A stretch of DNA of 64,000 bases. Source: Nocardia mangyaensis. GTDB taxonomy: Bacteria > Actinomycetota > Actinomycetes > Mycobacteriales > Mycobacteriaceae. The stretch is taken from positions 434,001 to 498,000 of the forward strand of contig NZ_CP018082.1 in assembly GCF_001886715.1 (NCBI RefSeq), read 5' to 3'. The notes below the pieces were generated by a model. That model ran no database searches. It was not told the DNA's origin and saw nothing but the letters and a program-made list of their open reading frames with translations. The position numbers and the translations under genes were made by a program. Shown here piece by piece: positions 27,054-36,021 of the stretch. How positions within the stretch are numbered: the first letter of the stretch is position 1; the number at the start of each line of letters is the position of its first letter.

Positions 27054-28201
27054 CCGCCGAACAGCGGCGGTTGCGCGAGGAATTGCGTTCCTATTTCGCC
27101 GATCTCGTCACCCCGGCCGAGGCCGCGGCGATGGCCACCGACCGGCACGGCGACGCCTACCGCGAGGTGGTGCGCCGGATGGGCCGCGACGGCTGGCTCG
27201 GCGTCGGCTGGCCGAAGGAGTTCGGCGGCCAGGGTTTCGGCCCGATGGAACAGCAGATCTTCTTCAACGAGGCCGTCCGCGCGGATGTCCCGCTGCCGCT
27301 GGTGACGCTGCTGACCGTCGGACCCACCCTGCAGAAGTACGGCACCGACCTGCAGAAGAAGAAGTTCCTGCCCGGAATCCTGTCCGGCGACATCCATTTC
27401 GCCATCGGCTACTCCGAGCCGGAGGCGGGCACCGACCTGGCCGCGCTGCGCACCACCGCGGTGCGCGACGGCGACGGTGACTGGATCGTCAACGGGCAGA
27501 AGATCTTCACCACCGGCGCCCACGAAGCCGACTATGTCTGGTTGGCCTGCCGCACCGGCACCGTCGAGTCCCGGCATCGCGGCATCACGATCCTGATCGC
27601 CGACACCAAGGACCCCGGCTACTCCTGGACGCCGATCATCACCTGCGACGGCGCCCATCACACCAACGCCACGTACTTCGACGACGTGCGAGTACCGGCG
27701 GAGATGCTGGTGGGCGAGGAGAACCGCGGCTGGCGGCTGATCACCACCCAGCTCAACCACGAGCGGGTGAGCCTCGGTCCGTCGGGCAAGATCGAGCAGC
27801 TCTACGACCGGCTGCGCGACTGGTCGGCCGAACACGACCTGCTCGGTGAGGCCGAGGTTCGTCGCGCGCTCGGCCGGGTGCGCACCATGGTGCGGCTCAA
27901 CGAGCTGCTGAACTGGCAGGTCGCGGCCGCCGACACCAGCGCGGCGCCGAACGCCGTGATCGCCGACGCCTCGGCCACGAAGGTGTTCTCCACCGAATCG
28001 CTGCAGGAGGCGGGCCGGATCGTGGAGGAGATCATCGGCCGCTACGGCGATCCCGCCGAGCCGGGTACCGCCGAGCTGCTCGGCTGGCTGGACCGGCGGA
28101 CCAAACAGAACCTCGTCGTCACCTTCGGCGGCGGCGTCAACGAGATCATGCGCGAACTGGTCGCCTCGGCCGGGCTCGAACTGCCGCGCGTGCCCCGATG
28201 A
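27038..28201 (+). CDS. fadE29: Acyl-CoA dehydrogenase subunit FadE29 (ChsE2)
   Basis: 387 residues, the same length as M. tuberculosis FadE29. It has the FAD-domain motif AIGYSEPEAGTDLAALRTT and KIFTTGAHEADYVWLACRT, and a C-terminal segment NLVVTFGGGVNEIMRELVA. It pairs with FadE28 in an alpha2beta2 complex that introduces the double bond in the last side-chain cycle. The ATG lies inside the end of fadE28, and the chsH2 ATG overlaps its stop (ATGA), so subunit synthesis is coupled. Confidence 0.94.
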   Translation: MFIDLTAEQRRLREELRSYFADLVTPAEAAAMATDRHGDAYREVVRRMGRDGWLGVGWPKEFGGQGFGPMEQQIFFNEAVRADVPLPLVTLLTVGPTLQKYGTDLQKKKFLPGILSGDIHFAIGYSEPEAGTDLAALRTTAVRDGDGDWIVNGQKIFTTGAHEADYVWLACRTGTVESRHRGITILIADTKDPGYSWTPIITCDGAHHTNATYFDDVRVPAEMLVGEENRGWRLITTQLNHERVSLGPSGKIEQLYDRLRDWSAEHDLLGEAEVRRALGRVRTMVRLNELLNWQVAAADTSAAPNAVIADASATKVFSTESLQEAGRIVEEIIGRYGDPAEPGTAELLGWLDRRTKQNLVVTFGGGVNEIMRELVASAGLELPRVPR

Positions 28202-29169
28202 GCGAGGAGCGGCGCGTGCCGGAAAGTATTGCCCCCGAAGATGTTCCCGAAGCCCTGACGAAGTTGTCCGCCGCCGGTGCGTCCGCGCCGCGCGCCGGGC
28301 GCGACCCGGTGAACCAGCCGATGATCAACAACTGGGTCGAGGCGCTGGGCGACACCAATCCGATCTATGTCGACGACGAGTCGGCGCGGGCCGCCGGCCA
28401 TCCCGGCATCGTCGCCCCACCCGCCATGGCGCAGGTGTGGACGATGAACGGCCTGCACGGGACGCGCACCGCCGACGACCCGCTCGGTCTGGCCACGCAA
28501 CTGCTCGACGACGCGGGCTACACCTCTGTCGTGGGCACCAACTGCGAGCAGACCTATCACCGCTACCTGCGGCCGGGGGAGGAGGTGACCGTCTCCAGCA
28601 GGCTCTCGGAGTTCAAGGGCCCCAAGCGAACCGGACTCGGCGACGGTTGGTTCCTCACCTTCACGACCAGCTGGCATGTCGGTGACGAGCTCGTCACCGA
28701 CATGTTGTTCCGCATCCTGAAATTCGCGCCCGCCGCTCCGGCCGACGAGGCGTCCGCCGAGTTCCTTGCCGCGCCCGCCGAACGGGTCGGTCCCGTGATC
28801 TCGCGTGACACCGAGTTCTTCTGGGCGGGAACCGAAGTCGGCGAGCTGCGGATTCAGCGGCTGCCCGACGGCACCCTGCGCCATCCGCCGATTCCCGCGC
28901 TGTGGCAGGACAAGGCCGAGCCCACCGACTACGTGGTGGCCGCGGGCACCGGAACCGTGTTCAGCTTCGTCGTGCATCACGCGCCGAAGGTCCCCGGCCG
29001 TGAGCTGCCCTTCGTCGTCGCCCTGGTCGAACTCGACGAAGGGGTGCGCATGCTCGGCGAGCTGCGCGGCATCGACCCGGCCGAGGTCGAGGTCGGGGTG
29101 CCGGTGCGCGCCGACTTCGAGAAGCTCGCCGACGGAACAGTGCTGCCCTTCTGGCAGGCCCAGCGGTGA
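28198..29169 (+). CDS. chsH2: MaoC/DUF35 steroid enoyl-CoA hydratase subunit ChsH2
   Basis: A 323-residue fusion. The N-terminal MaoC-like hotdog (about 25-190; VNQPMINNWVEALGDTNPIYVDDE) is followed by a C-terminal DUF35 domain (about 205-323; DTEFFWAGTEVGELRIQRLPDG). The usual four-Cys zinc ribbon of DUF35 is absent, as I recall for Rv3542c. With ChsH1 it hydrates the 17,20-double bond of the C22 CoA ester, and the DUF35 part associates with Ltp2. The ATG overlaps the fadE29 stop. A GTG at 28216 after GAGGAGCGG is an alternative start. Confidence 0.93.
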   Translation: MSEERRVPESIAPEDVPEALTKLSAAGASAPRAGRDPVNQPMINNWVEALGDTNPIYVDDESARAAGHPGIVAPPAMAQVWTMNGLHGTRTADDPLGLATQLLDDAGYTSVVGTNCEQTYHRYLRPGEEVTVSSRLSEFKGPKRTGLGDGWFLTFTTSWHVGDELVTDMLFRILKFAPAAPADEASAEFLAAPAERVGPVISRDTEFFWAGTEVGELRIQRLPDGTLRHPPIPALWQDKAEPTDYVVAAGTGTVFSFVVHHAPKVPGRELPFVVALVELDEGVRMLGELRGIDPAEVEVGVPVRADFEKLADGTVLPFWQAQR

Positions 29170-29269
29170 TCGCCGCACCCCGCGACGACCGGCCCGGCAA
29201 CGGGCACCGGTACGTCGCTCGGGGTCGCGCCGTGCCGATTCGCCCTGTCCGTCCGGAAAGGACCCGCAA

Positions 29270-29692
29270 GTGACTACCACCATCGATCCCGCCGCCATCG
29301 CGGTGGGAACCGCGCTGCCGGAGTTGGTGATCCACGCCGATCCCACCTTCGTGATCAGCACCGCCCTGGCCACCCGGGATTTCCAGGACGTGCACCATGA
29401 CCGCGACAAGGCGGTGGCGCGCGGTTCCAGCGACATCTTCGTCAACATCCTCACCGACACCGGCCTGGTGCAGCGCCTCGTCACCGACTGGGCGGGCCCG
29501 CGCGCGCTGGTGAAGTCCATCGCGCTCCGGCTCGGTGTGCCGCTGTATGCCGGTGACACCCTGACCCTTTCGGGCACCGTCACCGAGGTGTCCGGCGCGC
29601 AGGTCACCATCGACGTGCGCGGGCGTGACAGCCTGGGCGAGCACATCACCGCCACGGCGGTCATCGTTGTGCCCGAACTGGCGGTGCCATGA
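29270..29692 (+). CDS. chsH1: MaoC-type steroid enoyl-CoA hydratase subunit ChsH1
   Basis: 140 residues, a single hotdog hydratase with the catalytic pair in TRDFQDVHHDRDKA (Asp and His of the R-hydratase motif) and the family core SSDIFVNILTDTGLVQRLVTDWAG. It forms the active hydratase with ChsH2. The GTG at 29270 has GGAAAGGA upstream; a longer frame overlapping chsH2 is rejected. The last codons (VVPELAVP and stop) belong to a 110-base tandem duplication that continues into the next feature. Confidence 0.94.
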   Translation: MTTTIDPAAIAVGTALPELVIHADPTFVISTALATRDFQDVHHDRDKAVARGSSDIFVNILTDTGLVQRLVTDWAGPRALVKSIALRLGVPLYAGDTLTLSGTVTEVSGAQVTIDVRGRDSLGEHITATAVIVVPELAVP

Positions 29693-29838
29693 GTACCGCA
29701 GCGCGCGGCGATTCCCAGGGCCGCACCGGTGGCCGCGATCGTCTCGGCGATGACATCAGTGCTACCGACACCGCCGTCGTGCCCGAACTGGAGTTGAAAT
29801 GAGTACACCACCGCGCAGTGATTCCCAGGGTGGCGCCG
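29665..29838 (+). repeat. 110-base tandem duplication across the chsH1-ltp2 junction
   Basis: The sequence around 29665-29720 (GTGCCCGAACTGG, then ATGAGTAC and GATTCCCAGGG with neighbours) recurs around 29775-29838. The two ATGAGTAC starts are exactly 110 bases apart. The copies have diverged (about one difference in four bases outside the core), so the event is not recent. Confidence 0.75.
29689..29802 (+). CDS. Chimeric 37-residue mini-ORF between chsH1 and ltp2
   Basis: ATG overlaps the chsH1 stop (ATGA) and its own stop overlaps the ltp2 ATG (ATGA). The start MSTAARGDSQGRTGG resembles the Ltp2 N-terminus (MSTPPRSDSQGGAG) and the end VVPELELK resembles the ChsH1 C-terminus (VVPELAVP). It is a product of the tandem duplication and, if translated, would keep ribosomes coupled from chsH1 to ltp2. 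No function is claimed. Confidence 0.4.
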   Translation: MSTAARGDSQGRTGGRDRLGDDISATDTAVVPELELK

Positions 29839-31001
29839 GTCTGTCCGGGCGCGCCGCGATCGTCGGCATCGGCGCCACGGACTTCTCCAAGGACTCCGGT
29901 CGCAGTGAGCTGCGCCTGGCCGCAGAAGCGGTGAGCGCCGCACTCGCCGATGCCGGGCTCACCCCCGCCGACGTCGACGGCCTGACCACCTTCACCATGG
30001 ACACCAACACCCAGGCCGCCGTCGCCAGGGCGGTCGGCATTCCGAGCCTGAAGTTCTTCAGCCACATCGGTTACGGCGGCGGCGCGGCGTGCGCGACCGT
30101 GCAACAGGCGGCGATGGCCGTGGCCACCGGTGTCGCCGATGTGGTGGTCGCCTACCGCGCGTTCAACGAGCGTTCCGGCGCGCGGTTCGGCCAGTTCTCC
30201 CCGGCCCTGGCCGCCGCGCCGACCTCCTCGGGTATCGACGCGGGCTGGGCCTACCCGCAGGGTCTCGGCACGCCCGCCGCGCAGGTCGCGATGGTCGCGC
30301 GCCGGTACATGCACGTCACCGGCGCCACCAGTGCCGACTTCGGCGCCGTGGCCGTGGCCGACCGCAAGCACGCCGCGGTGAACCCCCACGCCTTCTTCTA
30401 CGGCAAGCCGATCACCCTGGAACAGCACCAGGATTCGCGCTGGATCGCCGAACCGCTGCACCTGCTCGACTGCTGTCAGGAATCCGATGGCGGCGTGGCG
30501 ATCGTGGTCACCAGCGCCGAACGTGCCCGCGACCTCCCGCAACGACCGGCTGTCATCGCGGCCGCCGCCCAGGGGTCCGGCGCCGATCAGTACGTGATGA
30601 CCAGCTACTACCGCGACGCCATGACCGGCCTGCCGGAAATGGGCCTGGTCGGCGACCAGCTGTGGGCGCAGAGCGGCCTGACCGCCGCCGACATGCAGGC
30701 CGCCATCCTCTACGACCACTTCACCCCGTTCGTCCTGATGCAGCTCGAGGAACTGGGGTTCTGCGGTCGCGGCGAGGCCAAGGACTTCATCGCCGACGGC
30801 GCCATCGAACTCGGTGGCCGCCTGCCGCTCAACACCCACGGCGGCCAGCTCGGCGAGGCCTACATCCATGGGATGAACGGCATCGCCGAAGCGGTGCGGC
30901 AGATCCGCGGCGCCTCGGTCAACCAGGTCGAGGACCTGGAACGCATCCTCGTCACGGCCGGTACCGGCGTGCCCACCTCGGGGCTGGTGCTCACGGCGTA
31001 G
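29799..31001 (+). CDS. ltp2: Steroid side-chain aldolase Ltp2
   Basis: A 400-residue thiolase-superfamily (SCP-x/lipid-transfer) protein. Typical segments are IVGIGATDFSKDSGRSELRLAAEAV, IGYGGGAACATVQQAAMAV and the C-terminal LNTHGGQLGEAYIHGMNGIAEAVRQIRG. With the DUF35 domain of ChsH2 it cleaves the 17-hydroxy C22-CoA ester to androst-4-ene-3,17-dione (or the diene) and propionyl-CoA, so it is an aldolase and not a thiolase. It is the last gene of the operon and converges on an acetyltransferase gene three bases away. Confidence 0.94.
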   Translation: MSTPPRSDSQGGAGLSGRAAIVGIGATDFSKDSGRSELRLAAEAVSAALADAGLTPADVDGLTTFTMDTNTQAAVARAVGIPSLKFFSHIGYGGGAACATVQQAAMAVATGVADVVVAYRAFNERSGARFGQFSPALAAAPTSSGIDAGWAYPQGLGTPAAQVAMVARRYMHVTGATSADFGAVAVADRKHAAVNPHAFFYGKPITLEQHQDSRWIAEPLHLLDCCQESDGGVAIVVTSAERARDLPQRPAVIAAAAQGSGADQYVMTSYYRDAMTGLPEMGLVGDQLWAQSGLTAADMQAAILYDHFTPFVLMQLEELGFCGRGEAKDFIADGAIELGGRLPLNTHGGQLGEAYIHGMNGIAEAVRQIRGASVNQVEDLERILVTAGTGVPTSGLVLTA

Positions 31002-31004
31002 CGG

Positions 31005-31583
31005 CTACCAGCTTCGGTGCACGGCGCCTTTTGCCCCGGTCACCAAGCTGCTCGCCGGCACGTCCTCGGCGACGACCGCGCCCGCGGCGATCACCGAGTC
31101 CCGGCCGATGCTGACCCCGGGCAGAATCATCGCGCCCGCCCCGATCCACACGTTCTCGGCGATGTCGATCGGTGCGCCGGTGAGGAATTCGCGCCGCTCC
31201 CGCGGGTCCACCGGGTGACCCATGGTGATGAAGGTGGCCTTCGGGCCGATCATCACGCCGCTGCCCAACCGGATCCCCGCGTAGTCGAGGAACGTGCATC
31301 CCTGATTGATGAAGACCCGCTCGGCCAGGTCCAGGTTGAGGCCGTGGTCGGTGTAGAAGGGCGGGTAGATGGTGAGGCCCGCCGGGAGCGATCGGCCGAG
31401 GATCTGTTCGAGGAGCGCTGTCTTGCCCGCCTCGTCGTCGAAGGGTGCGACGTTGAGTCTGGAGGTCAACTCGGTGACCTTCAGCACTCGCTCGTGCATG
31501 GCCCGGAATTCGGCGCCGAGCACGCGTTCGCCGCGGGCTAGAAGTTCGGGGTCGTGGATCAGCATGAGTGGATCGCTCGCCAT
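31005..31583 (-). CDS. Sugar O-acetyltransferase (LacA/Maa/NodL family)
   Basis: A 192-residue left-handed beta-helix acetyltransferase. The N-terminal Mac domain (about 5-60) is followed by hexapeptide repeats (VFINQGCTFLDYAGIRLGSGVMIGPKATFITMGHP) with the catalytic His in TMGHPVD, and GAPIDIAENVWIGAGAMILPGVSIGRDSVIAAGAVV. It would transfer acetyl from acetyl-CoA to a sugar hydroxyl, acceptor unknown. It lies between ltp2 and a divergent NUDIX gene with no sign of a link to steroids. Confidence 0.88.
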   Translation of the reverse strand: MASDPLMLIHDPELLARGERVLGAEFRAMHERVLKVTELTSRLNVAPFDDEAGKTALLEQILGRSLPAGLTIYPPFYTDHGLNLDLAERVFINQGCTFLDYAGIRLGSGVMIGPKATFITMGHPVDPRERREFLTGAPIDIAENVWIGAGAMILPGVSIGRDSVIAAGAVVAEDVPASSLVTGAKGAVHRSW

Positions 31584-31624
31584 CGCCCGATTCTCACCCC
31601 ACCCGGATTCGTAGGCTCGACAGG

Positions 31625-32065
31625 GTGATTCCCTGCCATCTGGTCGACGTCCATGTACTCCTTGTTCGTGAGGACCGAATCCTGTTGAGCCTGCGCCGCA
31701 GCGGTGACAAGTACGACCATCGCTGGCACCTGCCCTCGGGCAAGCTCGAAGTCGGTGAATCCGCCGCGACCGGTGCGGCCCGCGAAGCCGCCGAGGAGGT
31801 GGGCGTCACCATCGACCCCACCACACTGCGGCTGATCCACGTCGCCCACGTGACCGCCCCCGGCCGCGACGCCCGCCTCGGCCTCTTCTTCCGCACCGAG
31901 GACTGGGTCGGCGAGCCGATCAACCGCGAGCCCGACAAATGCTACGAGCTGCGCTGGTTCCCACTCGCCGCCCTCCCCGCCGACCTCATCGAATACTCCG
32001 CCCTCGGCATCACCGCCCTCACCACACCCACCCCCTACTCCGAACTCGGTTGGCCGGGACACTGA
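31625..32065 (+). CDS. NUDIX hydrolase
   Basis: A 146-residue NUDIX protein with a complete box GKLEVGESAATGAAREAAEEVGV (about 41-63), preceded by VDVHVLLVREDRILLSLRR. It should hydrolyse a nucleoside diphosphate linked to another group; the substrate is unknown. The GTG at 31625 lies seven bases after TAGGCT (31612-31617), so the longer upstream frame is not used. Confidence 0.87.
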   Translation: MIPCHLVDVHVLLVREDRILLSLRRSGDKYDHRWHLPSGKLEVGESAATGAAREAAEEVGVTIDPTTLRLIHVAHVTAPGRDARLGLFFRTEDWVGEPINREPDKCYELRWFPLAALPADLIEYSALGITALTTPTPYSELGWPGH

Positions 32066-32178
32066 TCGGTGACCCGGGCGGCTACACACCGTCCGGATCC
32101 AACACCCCCGGCCGACGATGACTGGAACGCGGCGATGCTGGGGAGGTGTGTCCGCCGGGACTTCAGGGCCCAGGGGGC

Positions 32179-32470
32179 TCAGGCCGGTCGCTGTGCGCTC
32201 GTCAGGAACGAGGTGAGGGGGCGAGCGAGTTGAGTGACGCTGTCCGGGGTGCCCGTTGTCGAGTCCGCGCGGAGGCCGGCGAACCGGTCGAAGACCAGGC
32301 CCTCGAGGAGGGCGAGGAAGTCGCCGGCGGTGGCGCGCGGGTCGTCGGTGCCGAGGGCGGTGAACAGTTCGGTGGCGCGGTCGAGGGAGAAGAGGCTGCC
32401 TGCCAGCCGGACGTTGAGGTCGGGGTCGGACAGGGTTTCGATGATCAGGGCGTGGCGCGCTTCGACGAAT
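32179..32470 (-). pseudogene. C-terminal remnant of a TetR-family regulator
   Basis: The last ~95 residues of a TetR-type protein are readable (ALIIETLSDPDLNVRLAGSLFSLD, then FLALLEGLVFDRFAGLRADS), ending at a normal stop. Upstream of about 32470 the frame continues only as antisense of a zapE fragment on the other strand, and no HTH is present. The gene has lost its 5' two thirds at a breakpoint it shares with the zapE remnant. Confidence 0.75.
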
Positions 32471-33402
32471 TCCACGTCGACGACATCGGCGACGCCATGC
32501 TCATCGCCCGGCTCATCGACACCCTTTTCGCCGACCACCGGACCCTCGTCGTCACCTCGAACTACCCGCCCGCGGATCTCCTCCCCAACCCCCTGTTCCA
32601 CGACCGGTTCCTCCCGACCATCGACCGCATTCTCGCCAACCTCACCGTCGTCACTCTGGACGGACCTGTCGACTACCGCGCCCTCGCCGTCCGCCGTGAC
32701 CACGGCTTCGCCACCGGCCATTACATCCTCGACCCGCCCGAACAGGCAGCTGTCGGCCCTCGCCGACGGCATCTTCGGCCTTCGGCACGCCTCGACTCGC
32801 GTGACCCGGCAGTCCCGGTCTCGCGGCGACGGGATCTGCCACCTCCGGCACGCCGCGATACGCGCGAACACGCAGCCCCGGGTGGCGCACCCGCCGATGA
32901 GGTGGGGGCAATCGCATCCGGCCTGCCCGCGGATGTGGCTACCGGGCGAGGCGGGCCCTGCCCCCGCGCCGATGCCGCTCCTGATTCCCACGGTTCACAC
33001 TCGCTCGTCGCCCTGGGTGACGGTCGCACCGTCCGTGCCCACGCCGTCGAGGGCGACGCCGTCACCTTCGACTTCGAGGACCTGTGCGGCACCCCCACCA
33101 GCGCCGCCGACTACCTCCACCTGGCCAGGCGGTTCCACCACTGGATCCTGCGCGCCGTCCCATCCCTGCGCGACGTGCCCCCGGATTGGGCGATGCGGCT
33201 GGTGACTCTCGTCGACATCCTCTACGACGCCGACCTGCCCTGCACGATCCACGCCGCCGAGCCGGTCGCCGAACTCACCGCGGGCGTGCCGACGATCCCG
33301 GATCTGGCCCGCACCGCCAGCCGTCTTTGTGAATTGTCACAGGTCGACGCGAAGAATGTTCGCACTGCTCAGCGAGCCTGGGTAGGGCGAGGGGGACAAT
33401 GA
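32456..33402 (+). pseudogene. zapE: Degraded ZapE/AFG1-family ATPase gene, 3' part only
   Basis: The C-terminal two thirds of an AFG1/ZapE ATPase is recognisable: Walker B-type RFDEFHVDDIGDAML, TLVVTSNYPPADLLPN, LDGPVDYRAL, then FDFEDLCGTPTSAADYLHLARRFHHWIL and PPDWAMRLVTLVDILYDADLP. The Walker A half is missing. Between about 32740 and 33000 the conserved text (QLSALADG, then APAPMPLLIPTVHT) lies in another frame, so at least two frameshifts and extra sequence interrupt it. Intact homologues couple ATP hydrolysis to cell division or protein quality control; this copy cannot. Confidence 0.82.
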
Positions 33403-33474
33403 AGGGAGAGGAAATCCAAAAGCGCCGATTTCCTCCCGAGCGAACCACTCGGCATGTAACTATGTGGCTGTTTT

Positions 33475-34446
33475 GTGCAGTCTCTGGGGTTTGGTGGTAC
33501 AGCTGTGATCGGGGTGAATCAGCCCATACCGCGGGCGGTCGTCGTGATCGCGCTGATCGTCGCGGCGACCATCGCGTTGCAGGGCACCCTTCCCGGTGCC
33601 GGCGAGGCGTCGAACTCCACGCCGTCTCCACTGCTGGTGGCGGTGATGCCGGTGCTGCTGTTGGTCTCCATCGTCATCCTGGTCGCCGGAGTGATCGCCA
33701 GTCAGCATCGTCTTCCCTTGGCGATGCCGCAAGCCGAGCGCGATGAACTTCCCCAGGTGCAGTGGCGCAAACTGGCGCTGCTGGTGCCGTTCTCGATCGC
33801 GGTCGTGGCGCTGGTCTTCGCGGGCGGGGTCACCGCGCTGTTCCTGCTGCCCGGCGCGCGACCGATGCGACCAGCCGCCGAGACCCTGCCGGAAGGCTCC
33901 GGCCCGGTACCCACGCCGACGGGTGCACCAGCCCCCGATCCGACCGCCGGTCCCACTCAGCTCACCGGAACAGCGCTGCTGATCGCGGCGGTGCTGGCCA
34001 TCGTGCTGATCGCCGTCGCCCTGTTCGGCCTGATCGTGGTGGCCGTCGCCGCGCGCCGCGAACCCGCGCCCGCCGCACCGGAGCTGCCCGACGCGACACC
34101 GGACGAGGTCGATTCCCTCACCAGGGCCGCCGAGATGGGCCTGGCCGCGATGAACGCGCCGGGCCAGGACCCGCGCACCGCCATCATCGCCTGCTACGTG
34201 GCCATGGAACGCGGCCTGTCCAGTGACCGCGCCGCCCGCCCGCAAGCCTCCGACACCCCGATGGAGGTCCTCGCCAGGGCCTTCGAAAGCGGTGTGCTGC
34301 ACGATGCCTCGGCCCGCGAGCTGGTCGCGCTGTTCGAGGAGGCGCGGTTCAGCCCGCACTCGATGCTCGAATGGCAGCGCATGCGCGCCGAACAGCTCCT
34401 GCGCATCGTGCTCACGGACCTGCAGCGAAGGTTGGTCCCGGCATGA
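33475..34446 (+). CDS. DUF4129-type membrane protein
   Basis: About 323 residues. It has four membrane helices (about 22-39, 54-75, 99-125 and 165-195), a Pro-rich external loop between the third and fourth, and a C-terminal cytoplasmic DUF4129-like domain (about 215-320; EMGLAAMNAPGQDPRTAIIACYVAMERGL and ARFSPHSMLEWQRMRAEQLLRIV). DUF4129 proteins accompany MoxR and DUF58 genes, as here. The start is uncertain: GTG at 33475, 33505 or 33514. Function is not established. The stop overlaps a mini-ORF that leads into the next gene. Confidence 0.8.
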   Translation: MQSLGFGGTAVIGVNQPIPRAVVVIALIVAATIALQGTLPGAGEASNSTPSPLLVAVMPVLLLVSIVILVAGVIASQHRLPLAMPQAERDELPQVQWRKLALLVPFSIAVVALVFAGGVTALFLLPGARPMRPAAETLPEGSGPVPTPTGAPAPDPTAGPTQLTGTALLIAAVLAIVLIAVALFGLIVVAVAARREPAPAAPELPDATPDEVDSLTRAAEMGLAAMNAPGQDPRTAIIACYVAMERGLSSDRAARPQASDTPMEVLARAFESGVLHDASARELVALFEEARFSPHSMLEWQRMRAEQLLRIVLTDLQRRLVPA

Positions 34447-34520
34447 GTGGTCAGCGCCCGGAGGCCGTAGCTCGCGTCACCACGCAGCACGCCCGAGCAT
34501 GCCCAGGGGGTGCGGTGTGA
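34443..34520 (+). CDS. 25-codon coupling ORF between two membrane-protein genes (tentative)
   Basis: ATG overlaps the DUF4129 gene stop (ATGA) and the TGA at 34518-34520 overlaps the next gene's GTG (GTGA). The peptide (MSGQRPEAVARVTTQHARAC and five more residues) resembles nothing known. It may only keep translation coupled across the gap. Confidence 0.3.
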   Translation: MSGQRPEAVARVTTQHARACPGGAV

Positions 34521-35041
34521 AAGAGCAGACGGTGGAACCGAGCGGGACGAGCCGGGTGTCGGTGATCGTGACCGCGATCGTCGTGGTGGTGTTGATCGAG
34601 GTCGTGCTCCTGCGGCTCGACCGCGATGTCCTGCCGCTCGCGGTCGCCCTCCCGGTCGCCGTCGCGCTCGCCACGCTGCTGTGGTCGTTGCGGCACCGCG
34701 TGGTGCGCGAGGAACCGCTCACCGAGTACATCGACAACGGACCGGCGGAGATGCTCGGTCGCTGGCACGCCCGCGCCGAGATGCTGACCGCGCGTGCGGA
34801 GGGCACCCGCGCCGACTGGGATCGCCACCTGCGGCCGTTGCTCGCCAAGGAATTCGAGTTGTCCACCGGTCTGCGGGTCGCCAAGAACCGCAGGGCCACC
34901 GAAGCCGCCGGTCAACTGCAGTTCGGTCCCGAACTGTGGCGTTGGGTGGACCCTGCGAACTCGGCATTGCGCGACCAGACCGGTCGCGCACCGGGTAGGG
35001 AGGCGCTGGACGAGATCCTGCGCCGATTGCAGACGATGTGA
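34517..35041 (+). CDS. Two-helix membrane protein of the MoxR cluster
   Basis: 174 residues. Two membrane helices (about 14-35 and 40-58) are followed by a cytoplasmic helical domain rich in charged residues (EMLGRWHARAEMLTARAEGTRADWDRHLRPLLAKEFEL) ending near the C-terminus with GREALDEILRRLQTM. Proteins of this build recur between DUF4129 and moxR genes in mycobacteria and relatives, without known function. The GTG start is preceded by CAGGGGG. moxR follows after 17 bases. Confidence 0.75.
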   Translation: MKEQTVEPSGTSRVSVIVTAIVVVVLIEVVLLRLDRDVLPLAVALPVAVALATLLWSLRHRVVREEPLTEYIDNGPAEMLGRWHARAEMLTARAEGTRADWDRHLRPLLAKEFELSTGLRVAKNRRATEAAGQLQFGPELWRWVDPANSALRDQTGRAPGREALDEILRRLQTM

Positions 35042-35058
35042 GGGGTTAGAGGCCACCG

Positions 35059-36017
<959 letters not shown>

Positions 36018-36021
<4 letters not shown>

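Noticed and set aside
32471..32991. Continuation of the TetR remnant upstream as a 270-residue minus-strand protein
   Set aside because: Only the C-terminal ~95 residues resemble TetR; the rest is antisense of the zapE remnant and has no HTH.
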